Shown one piece after another: positions 17,578 through 25,949 of a DNA stretch of 64,000 nucleotides. A program made the position numbers and the translations under genes. The DNA comes from Acinetobacter gerneri DSM 14967 = CIP 107464 = MTCC 9824 (lineage in GTDB: Bacteria > Pseudomonadota > Gammaproteobacteria > Pseudomonadales > Moraxellaceae). Each line of letters opens with the position of its first letter. Within the stretch, counting starts at the first letter, position 1. Under the pieces are notes generated by a model. It saw only the letters and a list, made by a program, of their open reading frames with translations, was not told where the DNA came from and did not search any database. The stretch spans positions 124,001-188,000 of the forward strand of contig NZ_KB849549.1 in assembly GCF_000368565.1 (NCBI RefSeq). The letters run 5' to 3'.

Positions 17578-18549
17578 ATGGCAAAGAATTACTACGAAGA
17601 ACTTGGAGTTACGCGAGATGCAACTGCTGAGCAAATCAAAAAAGCATATCGCAAACTTGCAAGAAAATACCACCCAGATGTCAGCAAAGAAGAAAATGCT
17701 GAAGAGAAAATGCAGACCATTAATGTCGCTTACGACACCCTAAGCAACGAGGAAAAGAAAAAAGAGTATGACTTTATGCTCGACAACCCTCAAGGCTTTG
17801 CAGGCGGTTTTGGCGGTCAGTCTGCAGGACAAGGCTTTGATGGCGCTCAGTACTATAGTCAAGGTTTTGGATCTGGTGAAGGGCAGGATTTTAGTGGATT
17901 TGAAGATCTATTTGGTCGTTTTGGTCGCGGCTTTGGCGGCGGTCAGGCACATGATTTTGGCTCACGTAGCTCACGTCAACAACGTAGTTATAAAGGTGAA
18001 GATCAACATGCTAGCATCGAAGTAGATGCTGAAATTGCCTACCAAGGTACCACCCAAAATATTAGCTTACAGATCCCAACTTACAATGCTTATGGGGAAC
18101 CAGAGGTTCAACGTAAAACATTGCAGGTCAAAATCCCTAAAGGCATGAAAGAAGGTCAACAAATCCGACTTTCAAAACAAGGGCAAGCAGGAATTAATGG
18201 TGGCGAAAATGGCGATCTCTACATCGAGATTCGTTATAAAGACACCGATAAAATCCGTGTTGAAGGTGCGGATGTGTATTACACCGTGGATATTAGCCCT
18301 TGGGAAGCTGCACTGGGTCAAAGTGTAGAACTCACGACGCCTGCAGGAAAAGTTAAGGTCAATATTCCTAAAAATGCAAAAACAGGTTCACAGCTACGCT
18401 TAAAAGACAAAGGTATTCCGAGTAAGACTCCGGGACATTTATATTTAGTCCTCAATATCGTCAGTCCACCAGCGCAGACTGAGCAAGAACAGCAAGCTTA
18501 TCAGGCATTTGCTGAAGCATTTAGCCACTTTAACCCTCGACAATCTTAA
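17578..18549 (+). CDS. cbpA: CbpA/DnaJ-type co-chaperone
   Basis: 323 residues. An N-terminal J domain with the HPD tripeptide at H32-P33-D34 ('ARKYHPDVSKEEN') stimulates DnaK. A Gly/Phe-rich linker covers about residues 73-135, and the C-terminal substrate-binding beta-domains follow without the DnaJ zinc finger, as in CbpA/class II J proteins. The next gene encodes a CbpM-like modulator 14 bp downstream, which supports the CbpA name. In E. coli CbpA also binds curved DNA; that is not testable here. Confidence 0.92.
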   Translation: MAKNYYEELGVTRDATAEQIKKAYRKLARKYHPDVSKEENAEEKMQTINVAYDTLSNEEKKKEYDFMLDNPQGFAGGFGGQSAGQGFDGAQYYSQGFGSGEGQDFSGFEDLFGRFGRGFGGGQAHDFGSRSSRQQRSYKGEDQHASIEVDAEIAYQGTTQNISLQIPTYNAYGEPEVQRKTLQVKIPKGMKEGQQIRLSKQGQAGINGGENGDLYIEIRYKDTDKIRVEGADVYYTVDISPWEAALGQSVELTTPAGKVKVNIPKNAKTGSQLRLKDKGIPSKTPGHLYLVLNIVSPPAQTEQEQQAYQAFAEAFSHFNPRQS

Positions 18550-18563
18550 AAGGGAGCACAAAG

Positions 18564-18902
18564 ATGACGACTATACTTTATCGTGAAATTATCTGCGAAG
18601 GCTGTCAGGACGGCGAAATTATTGATGAGCGTAACAGTTTTGATCTGATCCATTTTGCTCAGGTGACTGGGCAAAGTACGGATTGGATTTTGCAACTTTT
18701 AGAATATGACATTTTGCCTGCACGTCCTGAAAATCGTATTCACCAGTTTTTTGGTGAAGATGTGAGCCGTGCCAGACGTGCTTATCGTCTACAGCGTGAC
18801 TTCGAAGCGAGTCTTTCTGCTGTTGCCATGATGATGGATTTGATTGATGAGGTTCAACAATTACGCAAACAAGTGAAGCACGTTCACACACATCACGACT
18901 AA
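18564..18902 (+). CDS. cbpM: Chaperone modulator CbpM
   Basis: 112-residue MerR-like helical protein ('SFDLIHFAQVTGQSTDWILQLLEYDILPARP') with a C-terminal helix ending in a histidine-rich tail (KHVHTHHD). CbpM binds the CbpA J domain and inhibits its co-chaperone and DNA-binding activities. The gene has a GGGAG ribosome binding site and follows cbpA by 14 bp, the usual operon. Confidence 0.88.
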   Translation: MTTILYREIICEGCQDGEIIDERNSFDLIHFAQVTGQSTDWILQLLEYDILPARPENRIHQFFGEDVSRARRAYRLQRDFEASLSAVAMMMDLIDEVQQLRKQVKHVHTHHD

Positions 18903-18925
18903 TTCATTTCATTTTGTTAAATCTA

Positions 18926-18952
18926 ATGACAGGTACATGAGCGACCTGTCAT
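18926..18952. repeat. Perfect 9-bp inverted repeat after cbpM
   Basis: ATGACAGGT and ATGACAGGT-complement ACCTGTCAT surround a 9-nt loop, 24 bp after cbpM. No T-run follows on the plus strand, so it is a hairpin or protein site rather than a standard terminator. Confidence 0.6.
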
Positions 18953-19002
18953 GATGGAAAATTAACCATTTCACTTCATGATTTACGAGGTTAATTTGCC
19001 CC

Positions 19003-19254
19003 ATGAACAGCAAGGTGATGAATAAGAAAATCAAAAACATGTTTCCAGAGTATCGGGAACGCATGAATACGCTAAAACAAGAAAATCCACATTTTGCCAG
19101 ACTGCTCGAAGATCACGATGCATTGGATAAACAAATTATCCAATTGGAGCTTGATCCTGTCTGTCAAATCCATGATGACATCGAGTCTTTAAAACGTAAA
19201 AAGCTACGTTTAAAAGATGAAATGTATCAAATTTTGAGAGTGAATACCGAATAG
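19003..19254 (+). CDS. DUF465/YdcH-family small helical protein (copy 1)
   Basis: 83 residues, mostly two antiparallel helices as expected for the YdcH (DUF465) family: 'MFPEYRERMNTLKQENPHFARLLEDHDALDKQI...LKRKKLRLKDEMYQIL'. The function is not established. Compared with the paralogue at 20801, this copy has 12 extra N-terminal residues (MNSKVMNKKIKN). In-frame ATGs at 19018 and 19039 are alternatives, and none has a clearly better ribosome binding site. Confidence 0.8.
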   Translation: MNSKVMNKKIKNMFPEYRERMNTLKQENPHFARLLEDHDALDKQIIQLELDPVCQIHDDIESLKRKKLRLKDEMYQILRVNTE

Positions 19255-19290
19255 TATTCAGCATTCGACTCAGTAGAATTTATGTGATTA

Positions 19291-20508
19291 TTATTTCAAT
19301 TTAGTGAATTTTTCGACTTCTTTTAAAGTATGTTTAATGGGATCATTCATAAATTTAAATAAATCGAAATGTTGTGCCGAATTTTGTTGCGCCAACATTT
19401 CGATCACACTTTTCTCACTCAAGCCCATCAAGTGTCTACGATAAAAATAGTAGATCAAAAAGGCTGTTGTGCCCAACATCACGATCAGCATGATCCAAAA
19501 ACCTATCGGACTCTTTAGACCCGGAATAAACTCAAAGTTCATTCCATAAATCCCTGTCAACAATGTTAATGGCGCAAAGACAGCTGTGATGATCGCCAAA
19601 ATTCGCATATTTTCGTTGGTTTGATTGGCTATCGCAGAAAAATGCAGGTCCATAGCCGCTTGTATCGCTGCACGTAGCCGAACCGTATGTTTTTGGATTC
19701 GTTCAATATGACTGATTAAATCATCCATACGAACCAGCATAATATCTTGTGGATCAGACAAGCGTTCAGCCGTTAAATGATGGTAGTTTTCTACAATTTC
19801 ATCATGCAATTCTTGTAAAGATTCAATCTGTTCTTCACTGATATTTTCGATTTGTTGCAATGCCATACTTTCTTGCAAAAGCATATTCCATTCAGTAAAT
19901 CGTTTACGTCCTTGTAGGAGTTGTTGCTGCCAATATTCCACTCGACGGGTCAACGGCGCACGTAGATCCAAATAGCCATCAATCATTGAGTTCAGTAGAC
20001 GTAATGCCAAATCTAGTGGTGTATCTGGCAATTTTCGAGGTTTATTTTGCTCAGAAGGTTCACGAGATAAAATAATACTGATTCGTTTTAGATATTCTTC
20101 AAAAGATTTATTACCTTTTTCATGTACTGTCACCAAGATCGTTGGCGTCATAATCATGCTGATCGGTGTGGTGGTGATCCCAAAAATACTTTCGTGTTGC
20201 TCTACTGCTTCTGTAGTTTGAATCTGATCATCAGGTGTAATCAATTTTCTAAACACCAAAAGATCATAATCATCCATCACATCAAAAGCGCAAGGATGTT
20301 CAATATTTAAAATATCTTTTCGATGAAATTCATTGATATACAAGCCAGTAAGCGAGCTGATTTCTTGTTGCCATAGCTCAACTCGATTGACGATATCTTC
20401 ACGCGTACAATCCACCCAAAAATATGCCAGTGGATAGTGTTCATGTTTTTCAGTATCTATAAAAATATAATTATTTTCAGGATGACGATAGAAATAATAA
20501 ACCTGCAT
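19291..20508 (-). CDS. CorA-family divalent metal ion transporter
   Basis: 405-residue CorA/ZntB-type channel. A long cytoplasmic alpha/beta and helical funnel domain is followed by two C-terminal membrane helices. The pore signature 'YGMNFEF' has GMN at residues 322-324 after TM1 ('MRILAIITAVFAPLTLLTGI'). TM2 is 'IGFWIMLIVMLGTTAFLIYYF'. Unlike standard CorA, which ends a few residues after TM2, this protein has a soluble tail of about 48 residues (HLMGLSEKSVIEMLAQ...). Mg, Co or Zn specificity cannot be told. It lies between two DUF465 paralogues on the opposite strand. Confidence 0.9.
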   Translation of the reverse strand: MQVYYFYRHPENNYIFIDTEKHEHYPLAYFWVDCTREDIVNRVELWQQEISSLTGLYINEFHRKDILNIEHPCAFDVMDDYDLLVFRKLITPDDQIQTTEAVEQHESIFGITTTPISMIMTPTILVTVHEKGNKSFEEYLKRISIILSREPSEQNKPRKLPDTPLDLALRLLNSMIDGYLDLRAPLTRRVEYWQQQLLQGRKRFTEWNMLLQESMALQQIENISEEQIESLQELHDEIVENYHHLTAERLSDPQDIMLVRMDDLISHIERIQKHTVRLRAAIQAAMDLHFSAIANQTNENMRILAIITAVFAPLTLLTGIYGMNFEFIPGLKSPIGFWIMLIVMLGTTAFLIYYFYRRHLMGLSEKSVIEMLAQQNSAQHFDLFKFMNDPIKHTLKEVEKFTKLK

Positions 20509-20800
20509 GGAATCACTCGATTTTCATTTTTAATATTGCAAAACAATTCATGTTTTTTAGACATTGAGTACAAATGGGATTATATGAAAGCCCAAAACAA
20601 ATAAATATAACAATTATTTTTATTTTCGTTAGAAAGATGACATTCGCCATAAAGTCGAGATATTATATCACAAAACCATATTTTCTTTATGGAAATAAGA
20701 TGAGCATTGCGTCTATGTTTTTTTCTCGTAGTATTTTTATACAATGCCATAATAAATATTTAGATATCAATACCTAACAATCACTTAATGGGGGAAGCCT

Positions 20801-21022
20801 ATGTTTCCAGAATATCGAAATTTAATCAGTAAACTTAGACAAGAAGACAATCGTTTTGCTAAGGTTTTTGAGGAGCATAATGCTATAGATCATGAAATTT
20901 TACGTTTAGAAAAAAACCCTGTCACTAGCGGTTTAGAAGAAATCGAACTTCTAAAACGTAAAAAGTTAAAATTGAAAGATGAACTCTATTCAATGCTGCG
21001 TGAAGCAGATCAGCTAGACTAA
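20801..21022 (+). CDS. DUF465/YdcH-family small helical protein (copy 2)
   Basis: 73 residues, 'MFPEYRNLISKLRQEDNRFAKVFEEHNAIDHEILRLE...LKRKKLKLKDELYSMLREADQ', clearly paralogous to the gene at 19003: it shares the MFPEYR start, the H-NAID/H-DALD core and the LKRKK-LKLKDE-Y block. The ATG follows 'GGGGGAAGCCT', a strong ribosome binding site. Function unknown. The intergenic sequence from 20509 to 20800 is AT-rich and I see no gene in it. Confidence 0.85.
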   Translation: MFPEYRNLISKLRQEDNRFAKVFEEHNAIDHEILRLEKNPVTSGLEEIELLKRKKLKLKDELYSMLREADQLD

Positions 21023-21055
21023 TTTAGGTTCAGAACCTGAATTTTTAAATCACAC

Positions 21056-21083
21056 AAAAAAGTCCGCATTACGCGGACTTTTT
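21056..21083. terminator. Bidirectional terminator between copy 2 of the DUF465 gene and pnp
   Basis: AAAAAGTCCGC, a 5-nt loop, then GCGGACTTTTT. The stem is perfect with symmetric A/T runs, and it serves both convergent genes. Confidence 0.9.
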
Positions 21084-21097
21084 ATATTCAATCAAGC

Positions 21098-23191
21098 TTA
21101 AGCTTGTTCGATATCTTTCATAGTCAATTTAATACGACCACGATTGTCAACGTCTTGAACTTGTACTTTGATTTCTTGACCTTCTTTCAATACGTCAGTC
21201 ACATTTGCAACACGTTCGTTTGAAATTTGTGAAATGTGAAGCAAACCATCAGTACCCGGCATAATGTTTACAAACGCACCGAATTCTACGATACGAATCA
21301 CTTTACCTTGGTAGATTTTACCCGGTTCAACTTCAGCAGTTAAAGCTTGGATTTTTGCAATCGCAGCTTGTGCAGCAGCTTTAGATTCGCCAAATACGCG
21401 AACTGTACCATTGTCTTCGATATCAATCGCAGCTTTAGTTTCTTCAGTGATTTGACGAATTGTTGCGCCGCCTTTACCGATCACGTCACGGATTTTGTCC
21501 GGATTGATATTGATCACTTGGAATGTTGGAGCATGCATTGAAATTTCAGGACGAGCACGTGAAATTACTTTGTTCATTTCATTTAAGATGTGCATACGAC
21601 CAGCATAAGCTTGGTTCAATGCAACTTCCATGATTTCTTCAGTGATACCTTCAATTTTGATATCCATTTGAAGTGCAGTGATCCCGTTTGCAGAACCTGC
21701 TACTTTAAAGTCCATATCACCAAGATGGTCTTCGTCACCTAAGATGTCAGAAAGTACTGCAAAACGCTCGCCTTCTTTCACTAGACCCATTGCAATACCA
21801 GCAACTGGTGCTTTAAGTGGAACACCTGCGTCCATAAGTGACACTGAAGCACCACATACAGAAGCCATAGAAGATGAACCGTTAGATTCAGTAATATCAG
21901 ATACGATACGAATCACGTATGGGAAGCGGTCAGCAGCTGGAAGTACAGCTTGAACACCACGACGTGCCAAACGACCATGACCGATTTCACGACGTTTAGG
22001 ACCAGATTCACGACCAGTTTCACCTACAGAGTATGCAGGGAAGTTGTAGTGAAGCATGAAGTTATCAGTTTTTGTACCCGCCAATGTATCAACCATCAAC
22101 GCGTCACGTGTATTACCCAAAGTAGTAGTAACTAATGCTTGAGTTTCACCACGTGTGAACAATGCTGAACCGTGAGCACGTTCTAATACACCCACTTGTA
22201 CGTCAAGTGCACGAACTGTTTTAGTATCACGACCATCAATACGAGGTTTGCCAGTCAAGATGTTGTCACGAACTGTGCGATATTTTAAATCTTCAAATAA
22301 TTCGTTTAAGTCATCTGCAATACCAGTTTCGTCATTTTCTGGAACGAACTGAGCAACTGCTTCTGCTTGAAGTGCATCTAATGCATCATAACGATCGTGT
22401 TTTGCAGCAATTGTATAAGCTTCTGAAATTTTAGCTTCATAAGCGTCTTTAAGTTTTGCACGAAGATCTTCATTTTTTGCAGGAGCAGTCCAATCAGACT
22501 CTTTTGCACCAGCAGCAGCGGCAAATTCTTTGATCGCTTGGATCGCAATTTGCATTTCGTCATGACCGAAAAGTACTGCGCCTAACATTTGGTCTTCTGA
22601 AAGTTCTTTCGCTTCAGATTCAACCATCAATACAGCAGATTCTGTACCTGCAACCACAAGATCAAGATCAGACTGTGCAACTTGTTCGTGATTTGGGTTA
22701 AGGATGTATTCGCCATTGATCAAACCAACGCGAGCTGCACCGATTGGACCACGGAAAGGTGTACCTGCAATTGCAAGAGCTGCAGATGTACCAAGCATTG
22801 CTGCAATATCAGCTTCCATTGATTTGTCAGAAGACACAACAGTAGCCGTCACTTGGATTTCGTTATAATAACCTTCTGGGAATAACGGACGAATTGGACG
22901 GTCAATCAAACGAGAAATCAAAGTTTCCGCTTCTGACGCACGACCTTCACGCTTACCATAACCACCTGGGATACGGCCTGCTGCATATTGTTTTTCTTGG
23001 TAGTTAACTGTTAATGGGAAAAAGTCTTGACCCGCTTTTGCAGTCGGTTGAGCAACAACTGCAACCAATACTGATACGCCACCCATTGTAACCAATACGC
23101 TGTTCGCTTGACGTGCAACGCGACCAGTTTCGAGTGCAACTTGATATTGACCGTATTGGAATTCTTTACGAATTACATTAAACATTGACAT
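21098..23191 (-). CDS. pnp: Polynucleotide phosphorylase
   Basis: 3'-5' phosphorolytic exoribonuclease and RNA degradosome component. It has two RNase PH-like domains (first ~1-230, second ~310-545, with 'RGETQALVTTTLGNTRDALMVDTL' and 'GLVKEGERFAVLSDILGDEDHLGDMDFKVAGS'). A KH domain ('ININPDKIRDVIGKGGATIRQITEE') and an S1 domain ('KIYQGKVIRIVEFGAFVNIMPGTDGLLHISQI') follow. The frame is open upstream, but the ATG at 23189-23191 follows AGGAAAC at good spacing and gives the family-like start MSMFNVIRKEFQYGQ (697 aa). It lies downstream of rpsO with a structured leader. Confidence 0.97.
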   Translation of the reverse strand: MSMFNVIRKEFQYGQYQVALETGRVARQANSVLVTMGGVSVLVAVVAQPTAKAGQDFFPLTVNYQEKQYAAGRIPGGYGKREGRASEAETLISRLIDRPIRPLFPEGYYNEIQVTATVVSSDKSMEADIAAMLGTSAALAIAGTPFRGPIGAARVGLINGEYILNPNHEQVAQSDLDLVVAGTESAVLMVESEAKELSEDQMLGAVLFGHDEMQIAIQAIKEFAAAAGAKESDWTAPAKNEDLRAKLKDAYEAKISEAYTIAAKHDRYDALDALQAEAVAQFVPENDETGIADDLNELFEDLKYRTVRDNILTGKPRIDGRDTKTVRALDVQVGVLERAHGSALFTRGETQALVTTTLGNTRDALMVDTLAGTKTDNFMLHYNFPAYSVGETGRESGPKRREIGHGRLARRGVQAVLPAADRFPYVIRIVSDITESNGSSSMASVCGASVSLMDAGVPLKAPVAGIAMGLVKEGERFAVLSDILGDEDHLGDMDFKVAGSANGITALQMDIKIEGITEEIMEVALNQAYAGRMHILNEMNKVISRARPEISMHAPTFQVININPDKIRDVIGKGGATIRQITEETKAAIDIEDNGTVRVFGESKAAAQAAIAKIQALTAEVEPGKIYQGKVIRIVEFGAFVNIMPGTDGLLHISQISNERVANVTDVLKEGQEIKVQVQDVDNRGRIKLTMKDIEQA

Positions 23192-23226
23192 GTATTTTTG
23201 TTTCCTAGTTCTTTTGAACAATTATT

Positions 23227-23305
23227 CTAGTGGAGACCCCTAAGGTTTGGCATTCACATCAAGCTTGAATGGTAAATGACAAAGCTTAGAAGCCGACCTC
23301 ACTAG
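23227..23305 (-). promoter_or_regulatory. Structured pnp leader: long imperfect stem-loop
   Basis: Three nested pairings are visible in the rpsO-pnp spacer: CTAGTG (23227-23232) with CACTAG (23300-23305), CTAAGGTTTG (23240-23249) with CAAAGCTTAG (23280-23289, one mismatch), and CATTC (23251-23255) with GAATG (23267-23271). In E. coli the pnp leader forms a long stem cut by RNase III, allowing PNPase to repress itself. The position and shape here suggest the same control. Confidence 0.65.
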
Positions 23306-23340
23306 AGCATAAATAAAATTCAATATAATTTAAACACGAA

Positions 23341-23364
23341 GAAGGAGCGAATATTCGCCCCTTC
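23341..23364 (-). terminator. Hairpin after rpsO (partial terminator)
   Basis: Read on the minus strand, GAAGGGGCGAAT pairs with ATTCGCTCCTTC with one G-U pair, about 90 nt after rpsO. The following tail (TTCGTGTTT) is weak, so partial termination with read-through into pnp is likely. Confidence 0.6.
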
Positions 23365-23453
23365 TCTTTACCCAGCGGATGCTAGGTTAACTTTAGTTTT
23401 CATCAGTACAGCATTAGGCATGCGATCTTCCGAAAATGAAAGTTTAAATCGAA

Positions 23454-23723
23454 TTAACGACGTAAACCTAAAGCACCGATCAAATCGCTATAACGAGAAA
23501 CGTCTTTACCTTTAAGGTAGTCAAGAAGTTTACGGCGTTGGTTTACCATACGGATCAAACCACGACGGCTATGATGGTCGTGTTTGTGTTCTTTAAAGTG
23601 ACCTTGCAAATCATTGATTTGAGCAGTCAATAAAGCAACTTGTACTTCTGGTGAACCAGTGTCGTTTTCTGCGCGAGCAAATTTAGCGATGATCTCTGCG
23701 CGATCTGCGTTTGTTAAAGCCAT
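23454..23723 (-). CDS. rpsO: 30S ribosomal protein S15
   Basis: 89-residue primary 16S rRNA-binding protein of the small-subunit platform. The sequence 'ALTNADRAEIIAKFARAENDTGSPEVQVALLTAQINDLQGHFKEHKHDHHSRRGLIRMVNQRRKLLDYLK' is canonical S15, with the HDHHSRRGL rRNA-contact segment. GGAG lies 7 nt before the ATG. It precedes pnp as in most gammaproteobacteria. Confidence 0.98.
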   Translation of the reverse strand: MALTNADRAEIIAKFARAENDTGSPEVQVALLTAQINDLQGHFKEHKHDHHSRRGLIRMVNQRRKLLDYLKGKDVSRYSDLIGALGLRR

Positions 23724-23940
23724 TCGATTTCTCCGAGATGCTTAAATATAACCATTTGATAAAAATCAACTTAATACTAAAAACTAAGTTTGACTGCCGT
23801 GCATCACTACAGCAGCCATCTATTTTAAAGGAACTGCCTTGAGATTGCAAAGTATCTATGATGTTCGGCTGGCAAAAAAGCTGAAAGCGCAAGTCATTTA
23901 AGACACTGACAATCTATCTTTTGATCTGCAAACTCAGACA

Positions 23941-23969
23941 TGGTTTGCACTGCATAGAAATGCAAACCA
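23941..23969. repeat. Perfect 9-bp inverted repeat upstream of the serine hydrolase gene
   Basis: TGGTTTGCA and TGCAAACCA surround an 11-nt spacer, about 38 bp before the ATG at 24007. It could be an operator or a leader hairpin. There is no T-run on either side. The rest of the 23724-24006 spacer shows nothing else clear. Confidence 0.45.
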
Positions 23970-24006
23970 CAAGCAACGATAAAAACAAAAGCAAATGGAT
24001 CTTTGA

Positions 24007-25305
24007 ATGAAAATATTTTCAACCAACACCTGTTATGTTCCACATGATTTAAGCCAAATCACCCAAGCAAAAGATGAGCTTTCTCCAGATCAAGGCGGTA
24101 TGACACAAGCACAAATCGACAAAATTTGGCGCAGTATCGAGGCACTGTATCGGACTGGTAACTCGCCTTTGATTGGTTTCTGTTTGCGACGACAAGGTAA
24201 AATCATGCTCAATCGAAGCATTGGTTATACACGTGGCAACTCTGCACAAGGACTAGCCAAAGATGCTGTGATTGCTACTCCAGATACCCCGATTTGTTTA
24301 TTTTCAGCATCAAAAATCATCACTGCCATGTTGATCCATATGCTCGATGAAGAAGGTGTGATTAACCTACTTGATCCGATCAGTTATTACATTCCTGAAT
24401 ATGCGCAAAATGGCAAACGTCGAGCGACCATTTTCCACCTTTTATCGCATCGTGGTGGGATTCCAAAAGTTGACACTGAGGTTACGCCTGAGCTTTTATT
24501 TGATCGACAAGAAGTACTCAAACGTTTATATGCCGCACACCCTGTTTCTTATGCAGGTTCGAGAATGGCTTATCACGCAGTGACTGCAGGCTATATTTTA
24601 GGAGAATTGATCGAGAGAGTAACAGGGCAAGATATCCGTGACTTTTTAGATGAACGTATCTCAAAACCGATGAATATGCCCTATTTCAATTTTGGCTTAA
24701 AAAATGAGTTACGCGATCAAGTCGCGCTGAACTACCCTACAGGCATGCATCCTAAACTCGGTACTGATGCTTATCTAAACCATGCCATCGGAGGCGGTCT
24801 ACAACTGGCAGTCGACGTGACCAATGATCATCGCTTTATGGATACCGTTTGCCCTGCTGGAAATATTTACACCAGTGCTGAACAGGCAGGACGTTTTTTT
24901 GAAATGCTATTGAGTGGTGGACAATATCAAGGCAAACAAATCATGTCAGCAGAAACCGTCTTTCGCGCCACATTGCCAACCTCCAATGTCAGCATCGACC
25001 ATACATTACTTCTACCGATGCGCTATGCTCTCGGGCCTATGCTCGGCAATAATCCTGTAGGAATTTATGGCCCCATGACAGGACAAGCTTTTGGACATAT
25101 GGGGTTTTCCAATATCTTATGTTGGGCTGATCCAGAGCGTGACATCAGCGTCTCATTTTTAACGACAGGAAAATCAGTACTCGGTACACACCTCCCTGCT
25201 TTGGCTAAAGTGCTTTATCAAATTTCACAGCAATGCCCTAAAATTCCAAAATCTGCCCGTCGCTCATTGTTTGGTTCGGATAAAACCGAAACAGACTTGG
25301 TTTAG
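24007..25305 (+). CDS. Beta-lactamase-family serine hydrolase
   Basis: 432 residues of the class C beta-lactamase/esterase fold (PF00144). The nucleophile motif SxxK is 'SASK' at S100-K103 in 'ICLFSASKIITAMLIHML'. The 'TIFHLLSHRGGIP' block and the Y189 motif in 'MAYHAVTAGYILGELIERVTG' follow. A C-terminal glycine-rich segment with 'FGHMGFSNILCWADPERDISVSFLTTG' takes the place of the KTG box. No signal peptide is visible, so it is probably cytosolic, which argues for an esterase or peptidase-like enzyme rather than a true beta-lactamase. Confidence 0.85.
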   Translation: MKIFSTNTCYVPHDLSQITQAKDELSPDQGGMTQAQIDKIWRSIEALYRTGNSPLIGFCLRRQGKIMLNRSIGYTRGNSAQGLAKDAVIATPDTPICLFSASKIITAMLIHMLDEEGVINLLDPISYYIPEYAQNGKRRATIFHLLSHRGGIPKVDTEVTPELLFDRQEVLKRLYAAHPVSYAGSRMAYHAVTAGYILGELIERVTGQDIRDFLDERISKPMNMPYFNFGLKNELRDQVALNYPTGMHPKLGTDAYLNHAIGGGLQLAVDVTNDHRFMDTVCPAGNIYTSAEQAGRFFEMLLSGGQYQGKQIMSAETVFRATLPTSNVSIDHTLLLPMRYALGPMLGNNPVGIYGPMTGQAFGHMGFSNILCWADPERDISVSFLTTGKSVLGTHLPALAKVLYQISQQCPKIPKSARRSLFGSDKTETDLV

Positions 25306-25447
25306 AAAGATCATCTTCACTAAATGGTTGGCTTGCATCTTTAAAGCGCTGGCAAAAGTCAAAAACCAACATCATGAATAATAAAATCATGAGCAATAGA
25401 ACAAAGATGATCAGACCCTGATGTGATTAAGCTTATTTTAATGAAAA

Positions 25448-25478
25448 GACCCTAGACTTTGACATCTAGGGTCCTTTC
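25448..25478 (+). terminator. Hairpin with T-rich tail downstream of the serine hydrolase gene
   Basis: GACCCTAGA and TCTAGGGTC form a perfect 9-bp stem with an 8-nt loop, followed by CTTTCTTTG. It lies 143 bp beyond the hydrolase stop codon and probably ends that transcript. Confidence 0.65.
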
Positions 25479-25703
25479 TTTGCGCTGTAGTTTCTTTATC
25501 GTTATTGTGTTGTTGAATTTTATTGTTATCTCAGTGATTGATCATCACTTTTATTATTGTCCTTTTAGTTTGTTATCATTGCTTCCTTATGAGCCTATTG
25601 TGCCATGTTCAGATTTAGACGAAAGTCGCATTTTTCGTATCATTGTGTAAGAAAATGCGCACAAAATGTAATGTCTGGTCAAATTTTGCTTATTTTTTCA
25701 TAT

Positions 25704-25793
25704 AAAAAAGCCCTGTAGTCTCTCCCAAAACTACAAGGCTTAGCGGCTGTAAGTTCCTCATTATTCCCTACATACTTGTAAGTTCGCAGTCTC
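25704..25793 (-). ncRNA. Candidate small RNA with intrinsic terminator
   Basis: On the minus strand, an extended -10 TGATATAAA (25799-25807) is followed ~6 nt later by a ~90-nt stretch. That stretch ends in a strong terminator: AGCC-TGTAGT stem, loop, ACTACA-GGCT, and six T. The body holds a small CUUACA/UGUAGG stem-loop and three GGA motifs (in GGGAA, AGGAA and GGGAG). No ORF fits. The alternative is simply the terminator of the recCBD transcript, whose stop codon is 150-250 nt upstream. No known RNA family was recognised. The rest of the 25306-25949 spacer shows no gene. Confidence 0.45.
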
Positions 25794-25949
25794 ACGACTT
25801 TATATCATTCTAATTATGCGATTTTACCCAACGTTCCATGCTAGGTTTGTTATATGAATCATCTTCTCAGAAACTTATGCGAAGCTCTATGCGAAAAAGG
25901 CAGTAATCCTTGTAAGCATTTTCGTACAAGAGATCATGTTAAATTAAAA

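Noticed and set aside
20574..20777. 67-codon frame upstream of the second DUF465 gene
   Set aside because: AT-rich codons, no ribosome binding site and no protein-like features; the promoter of the 20801 gene is expected in this region.
24007..25305. Calling the serine hydrolase an AmpC-type resistance beta-lactamase
   Set aside because: No signal peptide, no clear KTG box and low similarity in the active-site region. Only the SxxK-type fold is supported.
25459..25650. 63-codon open frame in the gap after the serine hydrolase gene
   Set aside because: It begins inside the terminator hairpin at 25448-25478, has a biased hydrophobic composition, no ribosome binding site and no recognisable family; it is most likely chance.
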